A stretch of DNA of 64,000 nucleotides from Jeotgalibacillus sp. S-D1 (GTDB lineage: Bacteria; Bacillota; Bacilli; Bacillales; Jeotgalibacillaceae), in the NCBI RefSeq assembly GCF_004358665.1, contig NZ_SMZR01000002.1, forward strand, positions 310,001 through 374,000, in the 5' to 3' direction. Every line of letters starts with the position of its first letter. Positions within the stretch are counted from its first letter, which is position 1. The position numbers and the translations under genes are program-made. The notes under the pieces were generated by a model. The model was not told where the DNA came from. It ran no database searches and saw nothing but the letters and a program-made list of their open reading frames with translations. Below are positions 18,812-26,186 of this stretch, piece by piece.

Positions 18812-19705
18812 TCAGCCGGCCACCTCTTTTTCCTGATTCTTGATTTTTGAAAACGGGGAATTTTTCTTTGGTTTTATTGTGCGCGATAATTTAGGATTTA
18901 AAATGATTTGGAGTGAATCAGCTAAAAAATTGAAAGCTGACACAACAAGAATAATAGCTAAACCCGGTGCTAACATTAGCTCAGGACTGGTGAACATTAC
19001 GCCCCTTGCCTCATTTAACATCATTCCCCATTCAGCATTCGGTGCCTGTATCCCTAAACCAAGAAATGAAAACCCTGAAATTTGTAAAATCATTGACCCG
19101 ATTGAGCTGCTTGAAATGACTGCAATATCGGCAAAGGTAACCGGAATTAGATGTTTACGAATGATTGTTAGATTGCTAATTCCAACCGACTTTGCAAATT
19201 TTACATACTCCAATTCGGAATATTGCATGACCGAAGTTCTGATAACCCGGGCAAACCACGCCCATTTCACTATAATAAAGGCAATTAATATATTTCCTAG
19301 ACCAATTCCCAAAATTCCAATAATCGCTAAGGTCATCACGTATCCTGGAAATGACAGCATAATGTCACAAATTCTCATAATGATAGCATCAACTTTTCCT
19401 CTAAAATACCCCGCCAAAAACCCTAAAACAGCTCCAATTAAAACTGAAATGACTAATGCACCTAAAACCCAAAGGATACTGGGACGAATGCCAAAAATAA
19501 TTCTGGACAAAATACATCTTCCCAAATGATCATTTCCCAGCAGAAACTCTAAGGAGGGTGGCGCGTATCGAAGACCCATATTCACGCCATTTGGATCATG
19601 AGGAGAAAACAAAGGAGCAAAAGTTCCAATGATCATCGTTAGGACAATCACAATGAAGGAGATGGCAGCTATTTTATCCTGGCTTATACTCTTCAAGAAT
19701 TTCAT
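18812..19705 (-). CDS. cntC: Metallophore ABC importer permease (CntC)
   Basis: A 297-residue DppC-type permease with six membrane helices, an N-terminal periplasmic-loop region (PHDPNGVNMGLRYAPPS) and the EAA-like ATPase-contact loop (FAKSVGISNLTIIRKHLIP near residue 180). Its start ATG directly follows the cntB stop, with GAGGAG placed inside the end of cntB. It pairs with CntB to form the membrane channel. Confidence 0.88.
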   Translation of the reverse strand: MKFLKSISQDKIAAISFIVIVLTMIIGTFAPLFSPHDPNGVNMGLRYAPPSLEFLLGNDHLGRCILSRIIFGIRPSILWVLGALVISVLIGAVLGFLAGYFRGKVDAIIMRICDIMLSFPGYVMTLAIIGILGIGLGNILIAFIIVKWAWFARVIRTSVMQYSELEYVKFAKSVGISNLTIIRKHLIPVTFADIAVISSSSIGSMILQISGFSFLGLGIQAPNAEWGMMLNEARGVMFTSPELMLAPGLAIILVVSAFNFLADSLQIILNPKLSRTIKPKKNSPFSKIKNQEKEVAG

Positions 19706-20638
19706 TTAAAGATTGCTCCTCAATTTAGGATTCATCACAGCATTTACAATGTCAGAAAGCGTATTAAAAATGACAAACGCTGTCGCTAGTACAAGTACAT
19801 AGGCTTGAATGATGGGGAAATCTCTGCTCAAAATGGCTTGAATACTCAAACTTCCTAACCCGGGCCACGCAAAAACATTTTCTATTACAACGGTACTTCC
19901 TAAAATGATGGGAACAGCCATGCCAAAGATTGAAATAGCCACCTGCAGAGAATTTCTTAAAATATGAATCGTAATTTTCTTTTCCGACAGCCCGCAAGCC
20001 CTCCCATAGAGAACATAATCTTCATTTAAGTTGTTGATCATGGAAGTTCTTACATTTCGAAAGTAGATTCCTGCATAACTGATGGTGATAATCGCCACCG
20101 GTAAAATATAACTCTTAAACGAATTCATGCCGCTTGTAGGCAATAGGTTTAATTTGACTGAGATGTACAAGATCATTAAGGATGCAAGCCAATAGGAGGG
20201 CATCGCTGTTAAAAAAAATGAAACCCCTCTGATTGATTTGTCTATCATTTTTCCTTCTCTCACCGCACAAATAACCCCCAGCAATATGGACAAGGCAATA
20301 ATAGCCACTGATGACACGACTGTTAGCTTTAATGTATTTAGAAAAGCCGGACCAATTAATGACCATACCGGTTTCCCCGTAACATACGAATGACCAAAAT
20401 CTAATTGTAAGCAGCTTATAAACCAGTGAAAGTACTGAACGAGAAAAGGTTTGTCCATCCCAAACTCTTCTTTCGTTTCAGCAATTAATTGATCAGTGAT
20501 TTGGGGGACACCCTGCGATTGCAGTACCACTTCAGCGGGATCTAAGGGAGAAAGATTAATCAAAACAAACGTTACAAATGAAATGATGATAAGCAAAGGA
20601 ATCATTATAAGGATCCTTCTCAGGATATAGCTTGCCAT
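19706..20638 (-). CDS. cntB: Metallophore ABC importer permease (CntB)
   Basis: A 310-residue DppB-type permease (MASYILRRILIMIPLL start, typical for the family; GRACGLSEKKITIHILRNS ATPase-contact loop near 210; C-terminal VNAVMNPKLR). I use the ATG at 20638, because AAAGGAG precedes it at proper spacing. The frame stays open to 20674, but the added residues are not family-like. It is separated from cntA by a 330-bp gap that contains the structured repeat copy B, so its expression may be uncoupled from cntA. Confidence 0.88.
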   Translation of the reverse strand: MASYILRRILIMIPLLIIISFVTFVLINLSPLDPAEVVLQSQGVPQITDQLIAETKEEFGMDKPFLVQYFHWFISCLQLDFGHSYVTGKPVWSLIGPAFLNTLKLTVVSSVAIIALSILLGVICAVREGKMIDKSIRGVSFFLTAMPSYWLASLMILYISVKLNLLPTSGMNSFKSYILPVAIITISYAGIYFRNVRTSMINNLNEDYVLYGRACGLSEKKITIHILRNSLQVAISIFGMAVPIILGSTVVIENVFAWPGLGSLSIQAILSRDFPIIQAYVLVLATAFVIFNTLSDIVNAVMNPKLRSNL

Positions 20639-20785
20639 AGAAAATCTCCTTTCTGCAGAAATACACTCAATCACCTGTTAAAAAGAGGGCTGGATAAAAT
20701 CGCGACAAACTTTCATGAGAGCATTCTAATTATCCATACAGGACCATTGACTTTTTTTGATTACCCAAAAAGCAGCAAAAACGCA

Positions 20786-20913
20786 GGTTCATTGCAGTGG
20801 AAGGTGGCGACTCCGGCGGGATGTAGCGGGAGAGGTGAGACGCTGAAGATGCGCAGCATCAAAATGGCTCACCCCCGCCCCGCGGAAAGCGCCGCCTGCA
20901 GCGGAAATGAACC
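20786..20913 (+). repeat. GC-rich foldback intergenic repeat, copy B (inside the cnt operon)
   Basis: This 128-bp element opens with GGTTCATT and closes with AATGAACC, an 8-bp terminal inverted repeat. Inside, GCGGG pairs with CCCGC, GGTGAG with CTCACC, and GATGC with GCATC at the tip. It lies between cntA and cntB in the transcribed part of the operon. Confidence 0.85.
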
Positions 20914-20968
20914 GGTCTCCTTTAGAAACTTCTACAATTTCTTCGTTTTATCCTATCCTTTTTACATC

Positions 20969-22573
20969 TTATTCAAAGCTCATTTGCTCAAACGGCAGTT
21001 CAAATTGTGTCTGCTTAAATGAAATTCCTGTTAGGTTATCTGGAGCTACGACTGTAACACTGCCATTAGAAATTGGAATAAAGACTGCTTCTTCATGAAC
21101 CGTCGTTAAAATATCTGCATATAAAGATTTTCTCGTTTTTTCATCTGTAGATACCATAACCTCTTCAACTTTCCTGTAGAGTTCGTCGGAATTCGAGATC
21201 CCGCTTGTCGTATGGTAATACGAAGAATCCGACGTGAAAGCAGAAATTGTACTCTGCGGGTCATAAGCTAATCCCCATGTTTGATTAAACAGCAGATCAT
21301 ATTCACCAGTCGCTCTTCTGTTAGCAATTGAAGTAGATTCTTCACCGATAATCTCCAGTTGGAGCCCTATCTCTTTTACAGAAGCCTGGATAAATTCAGC
21401 TTGTATTTTCTGGAAGGGTGAATTGCTGTCATAATAAAGATTCATCGTTAATTCCTGACCATCTTTGGTTCTATTCCCCGTTCCATTCCCTGATTTCCAT
21501 CCCGCTTCTTCTAAAATCTCCTTCGCTTTTTCTAAATCATAGCCGCGTTTTTCCAACTCGACATCAGCATACTCAACATTAGGTGAAAATAATGTATGAG
21601 CTTCTGATTCTGCTCCGCTTAAAAGCTCTTCAGTAATCGTTTTCCGGTCAATTGCATGCCAAATGGCTTCACGAATTGCCGTGTCACTTACCGGACTATC
21701 AGTCTTACTGCTATTGGCTACAATCATTTTTGTGTTCACTGGGTCGCTTCGAACAAGCTGATAATCACCAGAATCCACTAACTGAGTCATAGCTTCCACA
21801 TCAAGACTGTCTGCCCCGCGATCATCTGTGAAAACAAAATCCACCTCGCCTTTTTGTAAAGCCAGAAAAGTTGTTTCACCAGCCGGGAGCACTTTAGATG
21901 TTATTTTTTTAATTTCAGGAGTGCCCTCCCGGTAGTTTTCATTGGCTTCAAAAACGGCATATTCATCTGTTTTATGTTCCGTAAGAACATATGGTCCTGT
22001 ACCGTTATAGCCGGTTACCCCATCTTTCGTTTCTCCATCTTTAAAATCTTTTGGAGATAAAAATACAAAAGGTCTGGTCATTGACAATTCAATTAAGGTC
22101 GGATAATACGCTTCTGACAGTACTAACTCCACAGTATGTTCATCAACTGCATTTACCTTCTCTATTTTGGTAGATAACTTAATCCAGGAATGCTTTTCTG
22201 CATTGTTTTGAACTGCTTCAATATTTTGTTTCACAGCTTCAGCGTTAAATGGTTCTCCATCATGAAACTTTACATCCCTTTTTAAATGGAACGTATAGAC
22301 TTTGCCATCATCAGAGACTTCCCATGATTCAGCAAGCAAAGGCTTGATCCCATCTTTTGTATTTTCAACCAATGATTCATATATCTTTCCCTGTGCCGGC
22401 ATGGACCCTGTATATAAATGCGGGTTCATGTCATTGATATCTTTGGATGTTGCATAAACCAATTCTTCTGGATTATCGGATGAATCAGTATCAGAATTCT
22501 CTTCAGAGCAGGCTAACAGGACAGACAGAGCCAAAAGCAGCTGAGCGGCTAATTTAAGTTTTTTTGTTGACAA
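20969..22573 (-). CDS. cntA: Metallophore-binding lipoprotein (CntA)
   Basis: A 534-residue family 5 extracellular solute-binding protein (OppA/NikA fold). It has a lipoprotein signal peptide with lipobox LLAC at about residues 19-22, followed by an acidic Ser/Asp-rich linker. It should capture the metal-loaded opine outside the membrane for CntBCDF. The reading frame begins with a TTG at 22573, with GGGAGAG 7 bases upstream. A Zur-type box lies upstream at 22660-22680, so it can probably be transcribed independently of cntKLM. A repeat-bearing gap separates it from cntB. Confidence 0.88.
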   Translation of the reverse strand: MSTKKLKLAAQLLLALSVLLACSEENSDTDSSDNPEELVYATSKDINDMNPHLYTGSMPAQGKIYESLVENTKDGIKPLLAESWEVSDDGKVYTFHLKRDVKFHDGEPFNAEAVKQNIEAVQNNAEKHSWIKLSTKIEKVNAVDEHTVELVLSEAYYPTLIELSMTRPFVFLSPKDFKDGETKDGVTGYNGTGPYVLTEHKTDEYAVFEANENYREGTPEIKKITSKVLPAGETTFLALQKGEVDFVFTDDRGADSLDVEAMTQLVDSGDYQLVRSDPVNTKMIVANSSKTDSPVSDTAIREAIWHAIDRKTITEELLSGAESEAHTLFSPNVEYADVELEKRGYDLEKAKEILEEAGWKSGNGTGNRTKDGQELTMNLYYDSNSPFQKIQAEFIQASVKEIGLQLEIIGEESTSIANRRATGEYDLLFNQTWGLAYDPQSTISAFTSDSSYYHTTSGISNSDELYRKVEEVMVSTDEKTRKSLYADILTTVHEEAVFIPISNGSVTVVAPDNLTGISFKQTQFELPFEQMSFE

Positions 22574-22659
22574 CAGATTTCTCTCCCTTAGCTATCTCGT
22601 AACTTGAAATAGCTTAAATTTCACTTGATAAATCAGAACAGAGTTTGGCTTTACCAAAA

Positions 22660-22680
22660 AAATCATAATGATTACGATTT
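22660..22680 (-). promoter_or_regulatory. Zur box upstream of cntA
   Basis: The core TCATAATGATTACGA differs from the B. subtilis Zur consensus TCGTAATNATTACGA at one base, and the AAA/TTT flanks also match. It lies in the cntM-cntA gap, 87 bases before the cntA start. Confidence 0.78.
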
Positions 22681-22716
22681 AAGCATTCTAATAATCCTTG
22701 CCCGCTTCGTCTTCGT

Positions 22717-24018
22717 TTACACGTTAATTCGTCCTAATTCGCTGCAAATCATGTTCAAATCTTCCTCAAAGCTTTGTACAGCAAATGCATTAGACAATTT
22801 CTCATTTTTATGAGACTTAGCAGCTTCATTGATTTTACTTTCGTATGCCCTGATCAATTTATCTATTGTTGGACAATCTGATTTTAAATGCTTAGCAATT
22901 CCTTGTATGATTTTCAAGCGATAGTAATCTTCTTTAGGCATTCTCGGAATATCTAATTCGCCTTCTCGATTAACAAAGATTTTTCGAATTGGAACAGCAG
23001 AAAAATCAAAGTATCGCCCGTTCGGATCAGGTTCTGAAAATGGATCAATTAACAATGAGGTATAGCGTATATACAATAAATACTCCTGATGGATCTTATC
23101 GAATTGTTCGAAGTTTTCGATATCATGTCTTGATAAACTTTCCTTCCTTATCGGATAATTATCATCGACCATAAATTGAAGTAAATTGATGCTTTTAATA
23201 TCTAATTTCTTCAAAACATTCATCAATTCTTTCCATTGGGCCAGCATATCGCGCATCAAATATTGCGTAATTGGCCCTTCCGGATAAAGCTTGTACACAT
23301 ATTTTTTGGCTTCTGCACCGTCAAAGATTGCATTTAATGAAAAATCATTCATAAATAAGGCTGGATGGACATATAAAGAACTATTTCTTGTTTCTGCCTC
23401 GATTGGAGAGTTCATCACTTCTAAACTAAGACCAAACTGCTCATATCGTTCACGCAGGAAGTCTACACTCTTTGATGGAAAGTGCGTCGTACCTATTGAA
23501 ACCTTCTTTTTAACTGCTGTTGTTAAAACATGATGAGCAGGACTTCCATGCATCCACCGAGTATCACCTAAATAGGTTGAAAAACTAATTATTTCAGTAT
23601 TTGAATTAATGGGTTTCATATAATTCCTTATTAAGCTATTTGATCCGAATGTCGGGGAAATTAACACGATGCAACTGACTTGCTGTAAAACCTTATTAGC
23701 TATTTTTTTCATTACTTCAACATAAGCATCTGTTGTGACAGCCAGAATAATGGTATCCCATTTACCCTGTATGGTTTCGTACCCATAAAACACCTGGTCA
23801 ACAGAGGTTTCCCCCTCCATAGAACGGTGCTTTTCATTTTGAACACTTACCCGGATCAGATGGTCATTTTCTATAAGAGAGGAAAAAAAATCTTCTGAGC
23901 GGACAGATCTTCTTCCGGCCATTCCGATATAGCAATTCCGGTTTTTTTTCATATTTAGGGCCAGCTGGACTGATGCCGGACCGGTTCCTACCAGCAGGAT
24001 TCGTTTGAAATCACTCAT
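22717..24018 (-). CDS. cntM: Opine metallophore dehydrogenase (CntM)
   Basis: A 433-residue enzyme of the staphylopine dehydrogenase family, which reductively condenses the CntL product with an alpha-keto acid. Visible features are the N-terminal nucleotide-binding LLVGTGPASVQLA, then GRR at 35-37, SPTFGSNSLI near 121-130, FSTYLGDTRW at 146-155, and the strongly conserved AETRNSSLYVHPALFMNDFS region. By published structure-function rules for CntM, an Arg at S. aureus position 33 favours NADPH and an Asp at position 150 selects pyruvate. R36 and D152 here appear to be those residues. The start is the ATG at 24018 with AGGAGGAGC upstream; the longer frame overlaps cntL. Confidence 0.92.
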   Translation of the reverse strand: MSDFKRILLVGTGPASVQLALNMKKNRNCYIGMAGRRSVRSEDFFSSLIENDHLIRVSVQNEKHRSMEGETSVDQVFYGYETIQGKWDTIILAVTTDAYVEVMKKIANKVLQQVSCIVLISPTFGSNSLIRNYMKPINSNTEIISFSTYLGDTRWMHGSPAHHVLTTAVKKKVSIGTTHFPSKSVDFLRERYEQFGLSLEVMNSPIEAETRNSSLYVHPALFMNDFSLNAIFDGAEAKKYVYKLYPEGPITQYLMRDMLAQWKELMNVLKKLDIKSINLLQFMVDDNYPIRKESLSRHDIENFEQFDKIHQEYLLYIRYTSLLIDPFSEPDPNGRYFDFSAVPIRKIFVNREGELDIPRMPKEDYYRLKIIQGIAKHLKSDCPTIDKLIRAYESKINEAAKSHKNEKLSNAFAVQSFEEDLNMICSELGRINV

Positions 24019-24037
24019 ATGCTCCTCCTTTTCTCTA

Positions 24038-24841
24038 CTAAACAAGTGAAGCTTTTTTGTATAACGCAATATCAAAAATGTGCTGCGGACGCAAAATTTG
24101 TTCCACCAGCTCCCATTTTCGATCATCCACTTCCCTGAGAGGGAAATTGAATAAGGATTTCAGCTGATTGCCATATCTCATTGCTACCACGACCTGATCA
24201 TTTGTGAGCGCAAACAATTGATCTAAAATATCATACTTGCTTTCAACCGTTGAACTGAAAATGATGTGGGTGACATCCCTGATTGAGTCGAGATTCTCTG
24301 CTGATGTTTCTTCCAATCTGATATTCAGTCCTTCTCCAAGCTTCCCTGTCACGTGCCGTCCGAGCTCAACAGCTTCTTCATCAATATCAATCCCGACAAC
24401 CTCTGCACCGGTTCTCCTCGCAATAAGCAATGCTGTCATCGGAAATGAACCGGAACCTACCAACAGTACTTTAGAGTTCGCATTAAGTTGAAAACTGCCA
24501 AATTCTCTTTCAATACAAGATTCTATATTTCTGAAATAATCAACCGTTTCCTCATTTCCCTCCAAGAGTTTACGGGCACGATATTTCTCCATTATTCCAA
24601 CACATATGGCGGATTTTCTTCTTAAATCTCCTGCCAGCTGATTCACTTCGCTGAATTCCTGCTGGTCTAACTGTTCCCATTTACGGCTGTTATCCTTATT
24701 GGTTATAAACATTGAATAGTCATCAATTACTGTTTCTAAGTCTGAACTATTGTCTTCACGCTGATCATATTGTTCGGTTAATTCACTAAATTTTTCTGAG
24801 AAAGGATGTAAGGAACCCTTAAAATTTTCTGTCGCATTCAT
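24038..24841 (-). CDS. cntL: Nicotianamine synthase-like enzyme (CntL)
   Basis: A 267-residue protein that transfers an aminobutyrate group from S-adenosylmethionine onto histidine, the middle step of staphylopine-type synthesis. The C-terminal Rossmann-like SAM-binding part is clear (KVLLVGSGSFPMTALLIARR then AEVVGIDIDEEAVEL, about residues 123-157). The N-terminal ~115 residues are the helical nicotianamine-synthase-type domain. GAGGTG precedes the ATG. It lies between cntK and cntM with gaps of 23 and 19 bases, so the three biosynthetic genes form one unit. Confidence 0.92.
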   Translation of the reverse strand: MNATENFKGSLHPFSEKFSELTEQYDQREDNSSDLETVIDDYSMFITNKDNSRKWEQLDQQEFSEVNQLAGDLRRKSAICVGIMEKYRARKLLEGNEETVDYFRNIESCIEREFGSFQLNANSKVLLVGSGSFPMTALLIARRTGAEVVGIDIDEEAVELGRHVTGKLGEGLNIRLEETSAENLDSIRDVTHIIFSSTVESKYDILDQLFALTNDQVVVAMRYGNQLKSLFNFPLREVDDRKWELVEQILRPQHIFDIALYKKASLV

Positions 24842-24864
24842 CTAAAGTCACCTCAACTTAGTCG

Positions 24865-25707
24865 TTAAATAGTAATAAACGCTTTACCTTTGGCTACCAT
24901 ACCTACGGAACCTTCAATCGTTAGAGAGGTTACCTTCTCTTTAAAATAATCAGCAGCTACTTTCATAGTCCCGCCAGGCTGCTTAATAGCAGCAGTAATC
25001 ATTCCTTTCTTTTTCCAGGCAAGAACGGCTCCAATGGAGGCTGTGCCTGAGCCGCATCCCCTCTCCCATATCAAACTATCCAGACCCGGAACATACATGA
25101 GCGGAGCCATCTCATTGGTCGTTGACTTGTATAATAATATTCCTATTAAACTGGCACCCGGAGTTAATCCTAGTAATCTTGCTAATGCCTCCATTTTATT
25201 CCTCAACCGTTCGTTAAATTGATCCACTTCTATTACAATATGTAAAAATTCACGATACCTGACGACGGTCATTTCCATTTCTTCCCCTTCGTACTCAATC
25301 GTTCTTGGTTCTATCGTTTCAGGCAAAGGCATATTGAGCAGACAGTCAAAGTTATCTTCATTCCTTTCCACATGGCACGAGATGATTGAAGAAGTACCTG
25401 AAGCCTCCAACAGTATTTCATTTTTTTCCTTTACTCCTTTTTCATTTGCAATAAATGCAGCCAATGACATGCAGGCATTGCCGCAAAACTCACCTCCTGC
25501 CATTTTTAAACGGGCTTCAGCCTCCGTGCCGTTGGGTTTTTTTATGAAGCCCACTTGTTCCGCATTGACGTTATCATAGGACATGATTTTTGAAGCGATT
25601 TCCTGATCGCTTTCGGATGGATGGTTAGTAGTAATAAGAATTGTCATATTTTGTGTTGGGTTAAATTTTATAAAATCAACTTCATGCTTGATTACAACCA
25701 CCCTCAT
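24865..25707 (-). CDS. cntK: Histidine racemase of the metallophore pathway (CntK)
   Basis: A 280-residue member of the diaminopimelate-epimerase fold, with the two catalytic cysteines in GGEFCGNACMS (C75) and ERGCGSGTAS (C218). In S. aureus CntK converts L- to D-histidine for staphylopine. The NPTQNMTILI segment near residue 16 matches the start of the staphylococcal protein. The ATG at 25707 has no good ribosome binding site, and a Zur box ends only 7 bases upstream, so the 5' leader is very short. It is first in the operon cntKLMABCDFE. Confidence 0.9.
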   Translation of the reverse strand: MRVVVIKHEVDFIKFNPTQNMTILITTNHPSESDQEIASKIMSYDNVNAEQVGFIKKPNGTEAEARLKMAGGEFCGNACMSLAAFIANEKGVKEKNEILLEASGTSSIISCHVERNEDNFDCLLNMPLPETIEPRTIEYEGEEMEMTVVRYREFLHIVIEVDQFNERLRNKMEALARLLGLTPGASLIGILLYKSTTNEMAPLMYVPGLDSLIWERGCGSGTASIGAVLAWKKKGMITAAIKQPGGTMKVAADYFKEKVTSLTIEGSVGMVAKGKAFITI

Positions 25708-25714
25708 TCAACAT

Positions 25715-25735
25715 AAATAGTAATGATTACGATTT
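25715..25735 (-). promoter_or_regulatory. Zur box upstream of cntK
   Basis: The core TAGTAATGATTACGA matches the Zur consensus TCGTAATNATTACGA at all but one position, with AAA/TTT flanks. It lies between the likely promoter (25750-25778) and the cntK ATG, where a bound repressor would block transcription. Confidence 0.82.
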
Positions 25736-25749
25736 ACATACTAAATGAA

Positions 25750-25778
25750 ACCATACCTCCTTACTTTTGTAAAGTCAA
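25750..25778 (-). promoter_or_regulatory. Candidate sigma-A promoter of the cnt operon
   Basis: On the minus strand, TTGACT (25778-25773) and TATGGT (25755-25750) are spaced by 17 bases. The predicted transcript start is close to 25743, just before the Zur box. Confidence 0.55.
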
Positions 25779-25825
25779 TAGTTGGTTCAGGCTTCGAAAT
25801 ACTGGAAATGCTTGCGGGCGGGAAA

Positions 25826-25916
25826 TGTAGAAAATAAAGCTCGTAGTGTAGAAGTGATGGTTTAAGGTGCAGAAGGTCGAGATCAGGATGCAGAATGTAC
25901 AAATTTAAATGTAGAA
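25826..25916 (+). repeat. 21-bp periodic TGYAGAA repeat array
   Basis: Five TGTAGAA/TGCAGAA boxes start at 25826, 25847, 25868, 25889 and 25910, each exactly 21 bp apart, with unrelated 14-bp spacers. The pitch is the same as in the CGATAWA arrays but the box is different. The periodicity keeps a minus-strand frame open (Leu-Leu-His every seven residues); I regard that frame as a by-product. Confidence 0.82.
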
Positions 25917-26092
25917 TCTTTACCATAGTCGCAGGTCCCCATAATGCAAACTAATTTATATACCATTTAATTGATATTTATAGATTACTCGCATTTATCT
26001 TGCAGAACCTATTTAATGGTAAAAACAACCTAACTTACCTCTTAATTTAAGTTAGCAGAAAATGAAAACGCATCAATTAACTAAATTATAGA

Positions 26093-26107
26093 TTTTTTCA
26101 GAAAAAT
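26093..26107. promoter_or_regulatory. Candidate CodY-type box in the cstA leader
   Basis: TTTTTTCAGAAAAAT differs from the CodY consensus AATTTTCWGAAAATT at three positions. It sits in a larger palindrome (26089-26110), about 80 bases before the start codon. Confidence 0.35.
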
Positions 26108-26186
26108 CTATTTTCATCTGATAGATTAAGTGTTAAGATTCCCTATAATCCAATAAACATATACCCAGACAGCAGGAGGAAATGAG

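Noticed and set aside
18840-19529. 229-codon plus-strand frame
   Set aside because: It lies entirely antisense to cntC, which has family motifs, proper overlaps and ribosome binding sites. The antisense frame has none.
25741-25926. Minus-strand frame of 61 codons with Leu-Leu-His repeats
   Set aside because: It is a by-product of the TGYAGAA array with a period of seven codons, and it overlaps the cnt promoter.
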